From NCBI GenBank assembly GCA_022601195.1, contig JAHZIX010000016.1, positions 1-59,620 on the forward strand: a DNA stretch of 59,620 nt, read 5' to 3'. Positions within the stretch are counted from its first letter, which is position 1. Every line of letters starts with the position of its first letter. The notes under the pieces are model-generated. The model worked only from the letters and a program-made list of their open reading frames with translations. It did not search any database and had not been told where the DNA came from. This DNA comes from Deltaproteobacteria bacterium. GTDB lineage: Bacteria; Acidobacteriota; Thermoanaerobaculia; Multivoradales; JAHZIX01. The position numbers were made by a program, and so were the translations under genes. Shown one piece after another: positions 35,425 through 44,278 of the stretch.

Positions 35425-35782
35425 TACGAAAAGAGCTCACGGCATGTGTCGTGGGCTCCTTCACCCTCTTTGGGTGCTTCGCCGGCAGCCGCTACTCTCG
35501 CCTCTTGGCTGGATCCGTTTTTTCTAGGCCTGTTTCTGCTGGGCCTGTTTCTGCGGACTCGAGGCTGCCGGCACATTCCTCGGCTTTTCCTTCTGTTCTC
35601 TTGCCTTTCCTTTTCTCCCGTCGATCCCACTTTCATCTCTCCAAGCGGGGCCAGCCGGTTTGACCGAAACGGCACCGGTTCTTCGCCAGTCTGATCAGCT
35701 GCCCATTCCGGTACAGCTGTGGAGTCTGGTCACCACCTCGAGGCCGAGGAGCGCCGGTGATTCACCAAAGGAGAACTCATTC
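35425..35782. other. Gap between micro-ORF and Cys-rich gene
   Basis: About 360 bases. Apart from the stem-loop at 35433-35458 it is pyrimidine-rich on the plus strand around 35505-35645. Two open frames of about 80 codons run through it, but their sequences look compositional and lack ribosome-binding sites. Confidence 0.35.
35433..35458 (+). terminator. Stem-loop after the first micro-ORF
   Basis: GAGCTCACG (35433-35441) pairs with CGTGGGCTC (35450-35458) with one T-G wobble, around an eight-base loop. The following sequence is only moderately T-rich (CTTCACCCTCTTT). It could be a terminator, an attenuator or an mRNA-end stabiliser. Confidence 0.4.
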
Positions 35783-36163
35783 ATGAAGAAGACGCGCACC
35801 GTTCTACTGGCCGCCGTCCTCATTGTCGGAGCCTTGGGCATCGTCGGGCTTTTTCCCGCTGCACCCGTGGAGGCGGGGGGAGAGTGTGGTTCTTGCACCG
35901 GAAATACCCGTACCGCTTCCGGGAGTGCCAGAGCGTCTAGTTGTTCGGAAGCGTTGGGTCTGGCCTACCTGGATGCCTTGGGCCAGGCCTGGAGTGGAGC
36001 ACCGGCTTGCTCGCCCTGTCAGATCACGACCACCTCTCAGAACTGCTCGATCTTCGACTGCTATCCGGGGCCTTGCCCAGGAGGATCCTATGGTGGGACT
36101 TGGAACCTAAATTACAAGTGTGAGAGCTGTAGTCCTGGCGGTCCGCCGACTCCGGGACTCTGA
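35783..36163 (+). CDS. Small exported Cys-rich protein
   Basis: 126 residues; the ATG at 35783 follows AAAGGAGAAC. Signal peptide VLLAAVLIVGALGIVGLFPAAPVEA, then a mature part of ~95 residues with about eleven Cys, many in CxxC or C-x(2-6)-C spacing (ECGSC, CSPC, NCSIFDC, PCPGG, KCESC). It ends PPTPGL. Likely an extracellular disulfide-bonded domain, or a metal-binding one. No family recognised. It lies between the first and the other two micro-ORFs on the same strand, so it may belong to the same unit. Confidence 0.7.
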   Translation: MKKTRTVLLAAVLIVGALGIVGLFPAAPVEAGGECGSCTGNTRTASGSARASSCSEALGLAYLDALGQAWSGAPACSPCQITTTSQNCSIFDCYPGPCPGGSYGGTWNLNYKCESCSPGGPPTPGL

Positions 36164-36207
36164 GGCATCTTAGATTTTCCTAGAAGTGGAAAGGGGGTGA
36201 TAGCTCT

Positions 36208-36267
36208 ATGAAGGTCCAAGCGCAGCTAAGAGCAGGGATCCGAGCCGGCATCGTCATTGTTGGTTGA
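36208..36267 (+). CDS. Micropeptide MKVQAQLRAGIRAGIVIVG (19 aa)
   Basis: ATG 36208 after AAAGGGGGTGA, stop TGA. Compared with the next micro-ORF it shares 11 of 19 residues, including GIRA and IVIVG. In the conserved 3' half the codons differ at Arg, Ala, Ile, Val and Gly by synonymous changes only, which points to selection on the peptide. The form is basic and amphipathic in front with a hydrophobic end. Function unknown; short ribosomal peptides with tandem paralogues can be modified-peptide precursors or signals, but no maturase gene is seen nearby. Confidence 0.6.
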   Translation: MKVQAQLRAGIRAGIVIVG

Positions 36268-36297
36268 GTCAAACCGAGGGAAAGGAGGTGGTGAATC

Positions 36298-36357
36298 ATG
36301 AAGACCTCGACAGCTGTCCGGTCCGGGATCCGCGCTCATATCGTCATCGTAGGCTAG
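36298..36357 (+). CDS. Micropeptide MKTSTAVRSGIRAHIVIVG (19 aa)
   Basis: ATG 36298 with AAAGGAGGTG seven to eight bases upstream, stop TAG. It is a paralogue of the preceding 19-residue peptide and lies 30 bases after it. A strong hairpin follows at 36432. Same-length peptides, same strand and strong ribosome-binding sites argue that both are translated. Function unknown. Confidence 0.6.
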   Translation: MKTSTAVRSGIRAHIVIVG

Positions 36358-36431
36358 TCCTTCGCTCTCGCCGACTTTGTCGGCCAGGTGACGCGGTCAC
36401 CGATCAGTGAGTCTATTGCAAAGGTCTCGCC

Positions 36432-36468
36432 CAACCCCTCGGAAAGGGACAAGCTCTCCGAGGGGTTG
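36432..36468. terminator. Strong stem-loop between micropeptides and permease gene
   Basis: CAACCCCTCGGA (36432-36443) and TCCGAGGGGTTG (36457-36468) form a perfect 12-bp stem with a 13-base loop, followed on the plus strand by AGTTTCT. It sits between convergent genes and can end transcription from the micropeptide side and possibly from the permease side. Confidence 0.7.
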
Positions 36469-36499
36469 AGTTTCTGTCCAGGGGAGGAGGCCGAGGACC

Positions 36500-38971
36500 C
36501 TACCTCCAGCGTAGCGCCTGAATCGGATTGATCGAGGCTGCTCTTCTCGCCGGTAGGTAGCAGGCTAGGAGGGCGATGGTGGCCACGGCGAGCCCTCCAA
36601 GGCCATAAGTCACGGCGTCCACGGGCTGGACCCCGTACAACAGGGACGACATCACTCGGGTCAGGGCCAGGGCGATGACCAGACCGATGCCAATTCCTGT
36701 TGCGGCCATGACCACCCCTCGTCGCAGCACCAGCCGGCTGACGTCGCCGGGCCGAGCGCCAAAAGCCATGCGGACACCGATTTCCCGAGTGCGCTGGGAG
36801 GTGATGTAGGAGGTCACCCCGTAAATACCGATCCCTCCGAGAAGCAAGGCGGTGGCTGCGGCAATGAGCAGCATCGTCAACGTGAAGGAGGTGCGGGCCA
36901 TGGAGCTTTGGAAGATCTCTTCGAGGGTTCTTACATCCGCCAGGGGGAGGCGGGGGTTGATTTCCCAAATGGCGGCCCTCACCTCTTGCATCAGGCTTTC
37001 GGATCCGACTCGAGGAGACCGTAGGACGAAGGTCAGGGAGCGGGAAACGCGAAGCCCAGGTTCCCAGAAATCCTCCATGGCCATGGGCCAGAAGATCACC
37101 GTCGGCGCCTCTCGAGCCGGGCCGTCGTCCCGAACGTCCCCGACCACGCCGACGATCTCTCGCCAGGGTGAGCTCGGGTTGTTGCGGATGCGGCTACCAA
37201 TCGCTGCGGCGCTGTCGCCCCAATACTCTTTGGCGAAGTTCTCGCTGACCACGGCGACCGGTGCTCGATCTCGGATGTCCTGCCAGTGAAGGGAGCGGCC
37301 GGCGCGAAGTGGATTCCCCATGGTCTCGAAGTACTGAGGGGAGATCCATTTGAAACGCCGTAGGGGCGGAACTTGGTCGGCGACGGTAGGGAAGTCCTCG
37401 AGGAAAACCGGATCCATGCTGTTGTTGCCACTCATCGTCACCGAAGTGGAGAGTCCGGCGGAGGTGACTCCCGGTAGGGCGGTGAGGCTCTCCAGCATGG
37501 TCTCGTACAGTCTGGCGACCTCGGCCTGGTCTTCCACTTCTGCCTCGGGGATCGACAGGCTCAGAGTCTGTACCTTCTCTGGGTTCTCAAAGCCTGGGCG
37601 CACCTGTTGTAAGGCCTGGTAGCTTCGCACCATCAATCCGGAGCCGATGATCAACACCAGAGCTAGAGCGATCTGGGAGGTCACTAGCAGATTGCGAGCC
37701 CGGTGGCCCTTCTGGCCGGTGCTGGCACTTCGGCCTCCTTCCTTGAGGGCATTGACCAGATCGCCGGAGGAGCCGAGGCGCAGCAGGGGAACCGAACCGA
37801 AGGCCAGGGCGGAGAGGGCTGAGATGCCCAAGGCGAAGGCCAAAATCTGGCTATTGATGGCGAGCTCCCCGATTCTTGGCAAGCCCTGGGGAGCCAGGGC
37901 GACCAGGAGCTTGAGGCCGCCGTAGGCCAGAATCACCCCGCCCATGCCCCCGAGGATGCCGAGAGTGAGGCTCTCGGACAGCAGTTGGCGGCCGAGACGG
38001 CCCCGCCCAGCGCCCAAGGCGCGGCGCACGGCTAGTTCCTGTTGACGTCCCTCTGCCTTGACCAACAGCAAATTGGCGACATTGGCACAGGCGACCAGGA
38101 GTACCAATCCTACGGTTCCCAAGAGCACCCACAGCACCTTGCCGACATCTCCCACTACGTCTTCCTTCAAAGGGTGAAGGCTGGGGGCGAATTGCACTTC
38201 CTCCAACATGCCCTTAGAGAAACCGGGGGGCAGGGGGAAGCTGTCCAAGGCGACCAGGATGAGCTGAGCCATCTCCGAGTTGGCCTTCTCGACGCTGACC
38301 CCGGGGCGCAGCCGAGCGATGCCCTGATAACTGAAGTTGCCGAAGAAGATCTCGTTGCGGTCGAAGCGGAAAGGAAGGTACAAGGCCGGATCGTAGTCGA
38401 GGAAATGAAGCTCCGGGCTCATGACGGCAATGATCTCTCGGGGTTTGCCATCTACCAGCAGGGTTTTGCCAACAGCTTCGGGATCGGAGCCGAAGCGATC
38501 CCGCCAATAGTGATGACTCAGGATGACCGTCTCCGCTCCGGCCTGCGAGTCGTCCACTTGGGAGAAGGGGCGACCGAGAAGGGGAACGGATCCGAGTAGA
38601 GGAAAAATGCCATCGGTGACCCGAATAACCTCGACTTCTTCCGGTTCCGCCAATCCAGTTACCGAGGCAGTTCCGTTATCCCACATGCCGGTGTCGGTAA
38701 AAGATTGACTCTTCTCTCTATAAGTGAAATATAGAGCCGGTGATTGATTGACCCGATCCCATCCAAGACCCGGCGCCGTGTGCCACACCCCGACCAATCT
38801 GTCGGGATTCTCATAGGGGAGCGGCTTTAGAAGGACGCCGTAGAGGACACTGAAGACGGCGGTGGCTGCACCGATCCCCACGGCCAAGGTCAAGATGGCC
38901 GCTAAGGAGAGGGTTGGAGTACGGCGAAGACTCTTGATTTGAGAGAGAATCGACTTGGTTAGGTTTTTCAT
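36500..38971 (-). CDS. ADOP-type MacB/FtsX permease
   Basis: ATG 38971 after GAGGA; 823 residues. The N-terminal helix follows RRTPTLSLAAILTLAVGIGAATAVFSVLYGVLL, then a periplasmic MacB-like core domain and a three-helix FtsX block (VLLGTVGLVLLVACANVANLLLVKAEGRQQELAVRRALGAG). The whole arrangement then repeats (VTSQIALALVLIIGSG to the final IGIYGVTSYITSQRTREIGVRMAFGAR). This duplicated orphan permease is an Acidobacteriota hallmark, and no ATPase gene is adjacent. It may act in peptide or lipid export or as a mechanotransmission partner of another ABC ATPase. Confidence 0.9.
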   Translation of the reverse strand: MKNLTKSILSQIKSLRRTPTLSLAAILTLAVGIGAATAVFSVLYGVLLKPLPYENPDRLVGVWHTAPGLGWDRVNQSPALYFTYREKSQSFTDTGMWDNGTASVTGLAEPEEVEVIRVTDGIFPLLGSVPLLGRPFSQVDDSQAGAETVILSHHYWRDRFGSDPEAVGKTLLVDGKPREIIAVMSPELHFLDYDPALYLPFRFDRNEIFFGNFSYQGIARLRPGVSVEKANSEMAQLILVALDSFPLPPGFSKGMLEEVQFAPSLHPLKEDVVGDVGKVLWVLLGTVGLVLLVACANVANLLLVKAEGRQQELAVRRALGAGRGRLGRQLLSESLTLGILGGMGGVILAYGGLKLLVALAPQGLPRIGELAINSQILAFALGISALSALAFGSVPLLRLGSSGDLVNALKEGGRSASTGQKGHRARNLLVTSQIALALVLIIGSGLMVRSYQALQQVRPGFENPEKVQTLSLSIPEAEVEDQAEVARLYETMLESLTALPGVTSAGLSTSVTMSGNNSMDPVFLEDFPTVADQVPPLRRFKWISPQYFETMGNPLRAGRSLHWQDIRDRAPVAVVSENFAKEYWGDSAAAIGSRIRNNPSSPWREIVGVVGDVRDDGPAREAPTVIFWPMAMEDFWEPGLRVSRSLTFVLRSPRVGSESLMQEVRAAIWEINPRLPLADVRTLEEIFQSSMARTSFTLTMLLIAAATALLLGGIGIYGVTSYITSQRTREIGVRMAFGARPGDVSRLVLRRGVVMAATGIGIGLVIALALTRVMSSLLYGVQPVDAVTYGLGGLAVATIALLACYLPARRAASINPIQALRWR

Positions 38972-39130
38972 GTTGGATTCCTCGAGTTTCAAGATCAAAG
39001 GCAGATGCGTCAGTCAGTGGCGTCTTCTGGGCCTACGGTGGGAGAGAAGCATTTGTTACATCGGTATTCCCTCATCGGGTGAGATCACCTGCCCTGGGGA
39101 AGACTGAGAGATCGATTCGGAGGGTTTCTG

Positions 39131-41545
39131 ATGGACGATTCCACAGGCTTCGAGGGAGGCCTTGGCGCTGAGGCACAAAAATGCCTACCGGGTTTCGATT
39201 TGCTCAAGCGACTGGGGCAGGTTCCCAACGGAGAGATTTTTCAGGCGCGAGATAAATCCGGCGGCGGGTCAGTACTGGTGAAGGCCATTCCGACCTCCTT
39301 ACAGCTCGCCGGGGCGGGGGCCACCTGGGAGCAGCTGCGCGCGGAAACGGGACAGCTCCGACATCTGTACCACGAGAGGATTTCAAATCTTCTGGAAGCA
39401 GTGGATGGGCCCGACTCCTATGTCATGGCCCTTGCCTTGCCCTCCGGGGAGTCTTTGAGGCGTCACCTCAAAGCTCACGGCAGGCCGGCGCGAGAGGAGG
39501 CGATCGGTTGGGCTCGGCAGATTTTGGTTCTCCTTACGGAAGCTCATGGCGCTGGAATCCTGCATCGCTATCTCGGTCAGGACGCCATTTTCGTCGACGA
39601 GAATCGCCAGGCAGCCCTCTGCGGATTTTCTCTGACTAGTTTTTCTCCCGCTAACTCCGTGGTCTTTTCCCCGGAGCAGCGGGCCGGCGGGCTGGTGGAC
39701 ATCCGCAGCGATCTCTATGGCGTCACTCAGGTTCTCCAGGAATGTCTCATGGTCGCCTCGGGATCAGCCCTCGAGGCAGCCTTGGCTCCTGGGGATCCCT
39801 TGTGGGCGGTGTTCCAGCGAGCTCTCGCAGAGGACCCCGCGGAGCGCTATTCCGATGCGGTGGCCCTGTCCCAAGCCCTCTCGGCGGCCCAGCAGTGGGA
39901 GGCTCCAGTTCAGAAGTCGCCAGATCAGAAGTCGCCAGATCTGAAACCACTAGTGCCGGAGCCAGAAATTCTAGAGTCAGAAGCACCGGAGACCGCGATG
40001 ATTTCTTCATCGGTTTCGGCACCGGCATCGGCATCGGCAGCGGAACGGGCTTCCCTCGAACCGGAAGGCGACACGGCAACCGTCAGCGGGGAGAGTATCG
40101 AGACGCGAGCCTTCAACTACCCCCGGTCAGCGGTGGTTCCATCGACGGAAGGGACGGGTTCCTGGGTAGCCCCTCCATTGCCGGAAACAGCGGAACAGAC
40201 TCCAGCTGCTGCCGTCTCCTCCTCGTCCAACTTCCGTAGCCGGAGTGGTTTGGACGCGCCGCCACCGCCGTCCCTGAGCACCTCTTCCATGAAGGCCTTG
40301 GAGGAACCTCCTCGGACCTCTCGTGGCCCCTGGCTCCTGGTGATCGCTGCGGCTCTGATTTCTCTCTTGGCTTCCGGCTGGATCCTGTCGAGGCGAGACA
40401 AACCTTCTGCGGAGAGCGCCGCTTCGCCCCCCGCGCTCCAACAGCCCACCGGGGCAAGGGAGCTAAGGGCTCGCGAGGCAGCCTTGGCGGAGAGGGCAGC
40501 CCAGAGCCAGGCGGCAAGCAGCATCAGGAAGGGGAGGGGAGCCGGGGGGCCCGATGCTTCGGAGTTGGTTCAGTTGGGGCTGGTAGATCCGGATATGCAG
40601 AAGCCGGAAATGCAGAAGCCCGGCATGGCGAAACCGGGCATGGCGAAACCGGAGATGTCCAAGCCGGAAATGAGCAAGCCAGGCATGACCAAGCCGGGGA
40701 TGTCGAAAACAGGCCACGGAGAGGATGCTTCTGCTGGCGATCGGCTAGCGGTTCGGGAATTTCTCCAGAGCGGAGTGGTGAGCAACCTCTATCGCCATGC
40801 TGACTTACCTCCCCAAGACCGTCCTCTGCTGGAGGCGGTGGCAGCGGACATCGCATCCCTCGACTTTGCCCCGGATCTGCACGGTGACGAGCACATCGAC
40901 ACGGTTTTTGGCGTCAATCCTCTCCTGGGGGAAAACAACCCCCTATTGGGAGAAGAGCTATTGGAGCAATGGCTGGTGGTGGGGGTTCGTGAGCTGGGGC
41001 CGGAGCACGCTCTGGAACATATTCGACAGCAGAGTGAGAGCACCGCCCGAGGCGAGCTTGACCGCCAAGGTTGGTACGAACACGTGACCAAATGCGAAGT
41101 CCTCTGCGGCATGGTGGTCATTGGCATGCTCTACGAGCACATTCAGCAAGTGGCGGTCAGTCCCCATGAGCTGCTGACTTTCGATTTAGGAAGCGAATCC
41201 ATCTCCAGCTCCGGCCTCAGCCAATTGGATGCGCTGCGCGCTCAGATGGGGCAAGGAGATCGGATGTTGCTCATCGGTCGCGCTTCGAGAATCGGTGATC
41301 GCAGTTTCAATCGGGAATTGTCTCGGCGTCGCGTCGAGGCGGCCATGGATGTGATGGAGGCGGCGGGTATTTCCCGAAGCTTTCTCAGCGGCTTCTGGCT
41401 GGGCTACGAGCCTCCTCAGATCACTGCAGAGTTGGCAGCCCTTTACCGCCTTCCGGAAGACCTGCCTCTCGACGAGCTGAATCAAAGTGTATTGGCGGTG
41501 GTGGTTCGTAGCCCCACCACCGCTACTGCCGCCGCGGGTGGCTAG
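39131..41545 (+). CDS. Pseudokinase fused to OmpA-like domain through MxKP repeats
   Basis: 804 residues; CGGAGG lies seven bases before the ATG. Residues ~20-265 have the kinase fold, but the catalytic HRDLKPxN reads LHRYLGQDAIF (Asp to Tyr, Asn lost) and DFG reads CGFSL, so phosphotransfer is unlikely. The Lys in VLVKAIP remains. A Ser/Glu/Ala-rich linker leads to a membrane helix (LLVIAAALISLLASGWIL, about 402-420), then eight MxKP(E/G) pentapeptides (489-528). The C-terminal domain is OmpA/MotB-like (LTFDLGSESISSSGLSQLDAL, FNRELSRRRVEAAMDVMEAAG), a fold that can bind peptidoglycan. It probably links the cell wall to a cytoplasmic docking domain. Confidence 0.8.
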   Translation: MDDSTGFEGGLGAEAQKCLPGFDLLKRLGQVPNGEIFQARDKSGGGSVLVKAIPTSLQLAGAGATWEQLRAETGQLRHLYHERISNLLEAVDGPDSYVMALALPSGESLRRHLKAHGRPAREEAIGWARQILVLLTEAHGAGILHRYLGQDAIFVDENRQAALCGFSLTSFSPANSVVFSPEQRAGGLVDIRSDLYGVTQVLQECLMVASGSALEAALAPGDPLWAVFQRALAEDPAERYSDAVALSQALSAAQQWEAPVQKSPDQKSPDLKPLVPEPEILESEAPETAMISSSVSAPASASAAERASLEPEGDTATVSGESIETRAFNYPRSAVVPSTEGTGSWVAPPLPETAEQTPAAAVSSSSNFRSRSGLDAPPPPSLSTSSMKALEEPPRTSRGPWLLVIAAALISLLASGWILSRRDKPSAESAASPPALQQPTGARELRAREAALAERAAQSQAASSIRKGRGAGGPDASELVQLGLVDPDMQKPEMQKPGMAKPGMAKPEMSKPEMSKPGMTKPGMSKTGHGEDASAGDRLAVREFLQSGVVSNLYRHADLPPQDRPLLEAVAADIASLDFAPDLHGDEHIDTVFGVNPLLGENNPLLGEELLEQWLVVGVRELGPEHALEHIRQQSESTARGELDRQGWYEHVTKCEVLCGMVVIGMLYEHIQQVAVSPHELLTFDLGSESISSSGLSQLDALRAQMGQGDRMLLIGRASRIGDRSFNRELSRRRVEAAMDVMEAAGISRSFLSGFWLGYEPPQITAELAALYRLPEDLPLDELNQSVLAVVVRSPTTATAAAGG
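40595..40714. repeat. Eight 15-bp units encoding MxKP(E/G)
   Basis: Eight tandem codon-phased units: MQKPE, MQKPG, MAKPG, MAKPE, MSKPE, MSKPG, MTKPG, MSKTG. They lie between the membrane helix and the OmpA-like domain and probably form an extended periplasmic spacer. Confidence 0.9.
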
Positions 41546-41897
41546 GAGTCGGTCACCCATCGACGGTTCGCTGCCGACTGGCAGTTGACCTGTGATTGAC
41601 CGACCGCCGCAGGAGATCCTTCGGGGAGGTCTCGACGGGCTAGTGCCTGTCTTCCGAGATCCTTCACTCTGACAGCCGCTCCGTGGCCTCCGCTCGTGGC
41701 GTCTGCGGCTGCCTCGCCTTGACATCTCTCCTCGCCGGACCGACAACCTGCATTTTTTGATCCCAGGGAGAAGCTATTGCGTTTGCAGGTAGTTACGCTG
41801 CGTCGAAAGGAAAGTAATGAGGGATATCAACTAGGCTCGCTCCCCTTGCAAGCGGCTGCAAATCGGTTCAAGATGAGGTTCCCCCCTCTGTAGCAAA
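41546..41897. other. Intergenic region before kinase gene
   Basis: About 350 bases with no convincing gene. It is expected to hold the promoter of the following kinase gene. No definite motif. Confidence 0.4.
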
Positions 41898-44249
41898 ATG
41901 AGCTCCGACACTCTCCAGCCGAAGGGCCAGCTTTTCCAAATGAAAGACGAGCCTTTCCCCGATGACCTGCCATTGACCGAGGACTACCTAGATTTCGGTG
42001 GGTCGGTGGGCTCGAAGGAGACTCAGGAGTTTCCGTCCCCGTCGCTGCCGGAGCGCATCGGCTCTTTTCGCATTCTCGAACAACTCGGTCAGGGGGGGAT
42101 GGGCCAGGTTCTGCTGGGAGAGCAGACCGAGCCCATTCAGCGTCGTGTCGCCATCAAGCTGATTCGGGCTGAGAAGCTCGACGCCAACCGGCTGCGTCGT
42201 TTCGAGCTGGAACGTCGGGCGTTGGCCCGCATGAGCCACCCGAATATCGCCCAGGTCTTCGAGGCGGGCACGAGAACCAACGGTCAGCCCTACCTGGTCA
42301 TGGAGCATGTCTCCGGCAAGCCTGTGACTCGATATTGTGATGATCTCAAACTGAGCTTGGAAAAACGTCTTCGGCTGTTCATTGCCGTCTGCGAAGGAGT
42401 GCAGCACGCCCATCAAAAGGCAATCCTTCACCGCGACCTCAAGCCTGAGAATATTTTGGTAGCGGAGGCGGACGATGGTCAGCCGGTGCCCAAGATCATC
42501 GACTTTGGTATTGCCAAGGCCCTGGATGGCCCCGAGCAAACCGCCCTCACTGCCGACGTCACCGTTCTGGGAACCCCCTACTATCTGAGTCCCGAGTCGA
42601 TCAGCCCATCCGCCGATGTGGACACTCGCAGTGATGTCTATGCCCTCGGAGTGATTCTCTACAAACTCCTGGTTGGTTTGCTCCCGTTCCGCGGATCCAG
42701 AACTCTCGATGTGCTGAAGGCGATTCTCGATGAGGACGTCAAGAAACCCAGTGATCTCTTGGCGGAGCAAGGGACCGATTGGCGGCGCAAAGAGGCGCTG
42801 CGTCGCGGCGGGCTCGATCCCAAAAGTCATTTAGCGGCCTTGGAAGGGGATCTGGATTGGGTAGTGCTCAAGGCCATGAACCGGGATCTGGAACTGCGCT
42901 ACGAGTCCGCCGGTGAGCTGGCGGCGGAGATTCGCCGCTACCTGGATCATCTCCCGGTCCTAGCGGGACCGCCGAGCGCTCGCTATCTGATCTCTAAATT
43001 CGTTCGCCGGCATCGTCTGGGGGTCGCGGCGATTCTGGTCGCTGCTCTGGGGCTCCTGGCTGGTTTTACGGCTCGAAGCCTCGAAGCGAGCCGAGCCAAC
43101 CGCGAAGCCCAAAGGGCCAGCCAGGAAGCGGAGACATCGAAGCAGATCGCCGACTTCCTGGTCAGCCTGTTCGAAGTCTCGAATCCGGCTTCCGGGGAGA
43201 GGGTCGACATCACCGCTCGGGAGATTCTCTCTCGAGGTAGCGAACGAATCCGCGAGGACCTCGCGGACCAGCCCGTGGTGCGAGCTCGATTGCTCAACCT
43301 TCTTGGACACGTCTACGGCATGCTGGGGCAGTATCAGCAGGCGGAGCCTCTGGTCCTAGAAGGACTGGAGCTGCGGCGACAGACCTTGGCTTCCAGCCCT
43401 TTCGAGCTTGCCGACAGCCTCGAGGAATTGGGCCAGCTCCGGCATTGGCAGGGCAGAAACGAAGAGTCCCGGGACCTCTTGTTGGAGGCCTTATCGATCT
43501 CCGAAGCTGCCGGAGACACAACCGCTGTGGCGGCTACCTCCATGACCTTGGGAGGAGTTTTTGGCGACCTTGATAATTTTGAAGAGGCGGAGCGCTTGTA
43601 TCGGCAGGCGTTGGAGTTGCGAATGGCCTCATTGGGCGCTGATGATCCTGCGGTGGCAGCGACCCTGAACAACTTGGGGAATCTGTTCTACGACTTGCAG
43701 CGGTGGCCAGAGGCAGAGCAGGCCCATTTGAGAGCGATCGCCATCAAAGAGAAGGCGCTGGGTTCGGAGCACTTTTTCCTCGGTCAGAGCTTGAACAACC
43801 TGGGAAACGTCTACGTCGCGCAGAACCGCCTCCAGGAAGCTCAGGATCTACACCTCCGAGCCCTGGCCATCAAATCCAACAAGCTGCCGAAGGATCACAT
43901 CGAAATTGGCGCCAGCCACCACAATCTGGGTGATATTGCCCTAGCTCGCGGTGATCTGTCCTCTGCTGACCAGCGCTATCGGGAAGGTCTCAGGATCTTC
44001 CAAGCTTCCCTGAAGCCGGATCATCCCTACCTCGCCTTCAGCTATGTCGGTCTGGGGAATGTTCATTTGAAAATGGGAGACGCCAACCTCGCCGAAGCCT
44101 ACTTCCGTCGGGCATTGGGGATTCGCCGAGCCGCCCACCCGGCGAGCCATCCGTCGATTCAGGAGGTAGTCAAAGGTCTCGCCAAGATGCTTCGCGAGCA
44201 AGGCCGAGACGAGGACGCGCTGGCTTTGGAAGCCTCAAGCGGCTCTTGA
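41898..44249 (+). CDS. Receptor Ser/Thr kinase with TPR array
   Basis: 783 residues. Kinase motifs: LGQGGMGQVLLG, VAIKLIRAEKLD, HRDLKPENIL, IDFGIAKAL, LGTPYYLSPES. All catalytic residues are intact. Membrane helix LGVAAILVAALGLLAGFTA (about 372-390), then a helical linker, the conserved FLVSLFEVSNPASGERVDITAREIL segment common to these kinases, and about eight TPRs of the NNLGNLFYDLQRWPEAEQAHLRALAIKE type. No sigma factor is adjacent; the upstream pseudokinase-OmpA gene is on the same strand and could be a partner. No strong ribosome-binding site. Confidence 0.9.
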   Translation: MSSDTLQPKGQLFQMKDEPFPDDLPLTEDYLDFGGSVGSKETQEFPSPSLPERIGSFRILEQLGQGGMGQVLLGEQTEPIQRRVAIKLIRAEKLDANRLRRFELERRALARMSHPNIAQVFEAGTRTNGQPYLVMEHVSGKPVTRYCDDLKLSLEKRLRLFIAVCEGVQHAHQKAILHRDLKPENILVAEADDGQPVPKIIDFGIAKALDGPEQTALTADVTVLGTPYYLSPESISPSADVDTRSDVYALGVILYKLLVGLLPFRGSRTLDVLKAILDEDVKKPSDLLAEQGTDWRRKEALRRGGLDPKSHLAALEGDLDWVVLKAMNRDLELRYESAGELAAEIRRYLDHLPVLAGPPSARYLISKFVRRHRLGVAAILVAALGLLAGFTARSLEASRANREAQRASQEAETSKQIADFLVSLFEVSNPASGERVDITAREILSRGSERIREDLADQPVVRARLLNLLGHVYGMLGQYQQAEPLVLEGLELRRQTLASSPFELADSLEELGQLRHWQGRNEESRDLLLEALSISEAAGDTTAVAATSMTLGGVFGDLDNFEEAERLYRQALELRMASLGADDPAVAATLNNLGNLFYDLQRWPEAEQAHLRAIAIKEKALGSEHFFLGQSLNNLGNVYVAQNRLQEAQDLHLRALAIKSNKLPKDHIEIGASHHNLGDIALARGDLSSADQRYREGLRIFQASLKPDHPYLAFSYVGLGNVHLKMGDANLAEAYFRRALGIRRAAHPASHPSIQEVVKGLAKMLREQGRDEDALALEASSGS

Positions 44250-44278
44250 CGGCGGGGTAGCCGATAGATCCGGAGGTC

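Noticed and set aside
35421..35663. 80-codon frame between the first micro-ORF and the Cys-rich gene
   Set aside because: No ribosome-binding site, pyrimidine-driven composition, and it overlaps other equally open frames.
40595..40714. 15-bp repeats as a possible CRISPR or origin iteron array
   Set aside because: Codon-phased units encoding MxKP inside a continuous protein.
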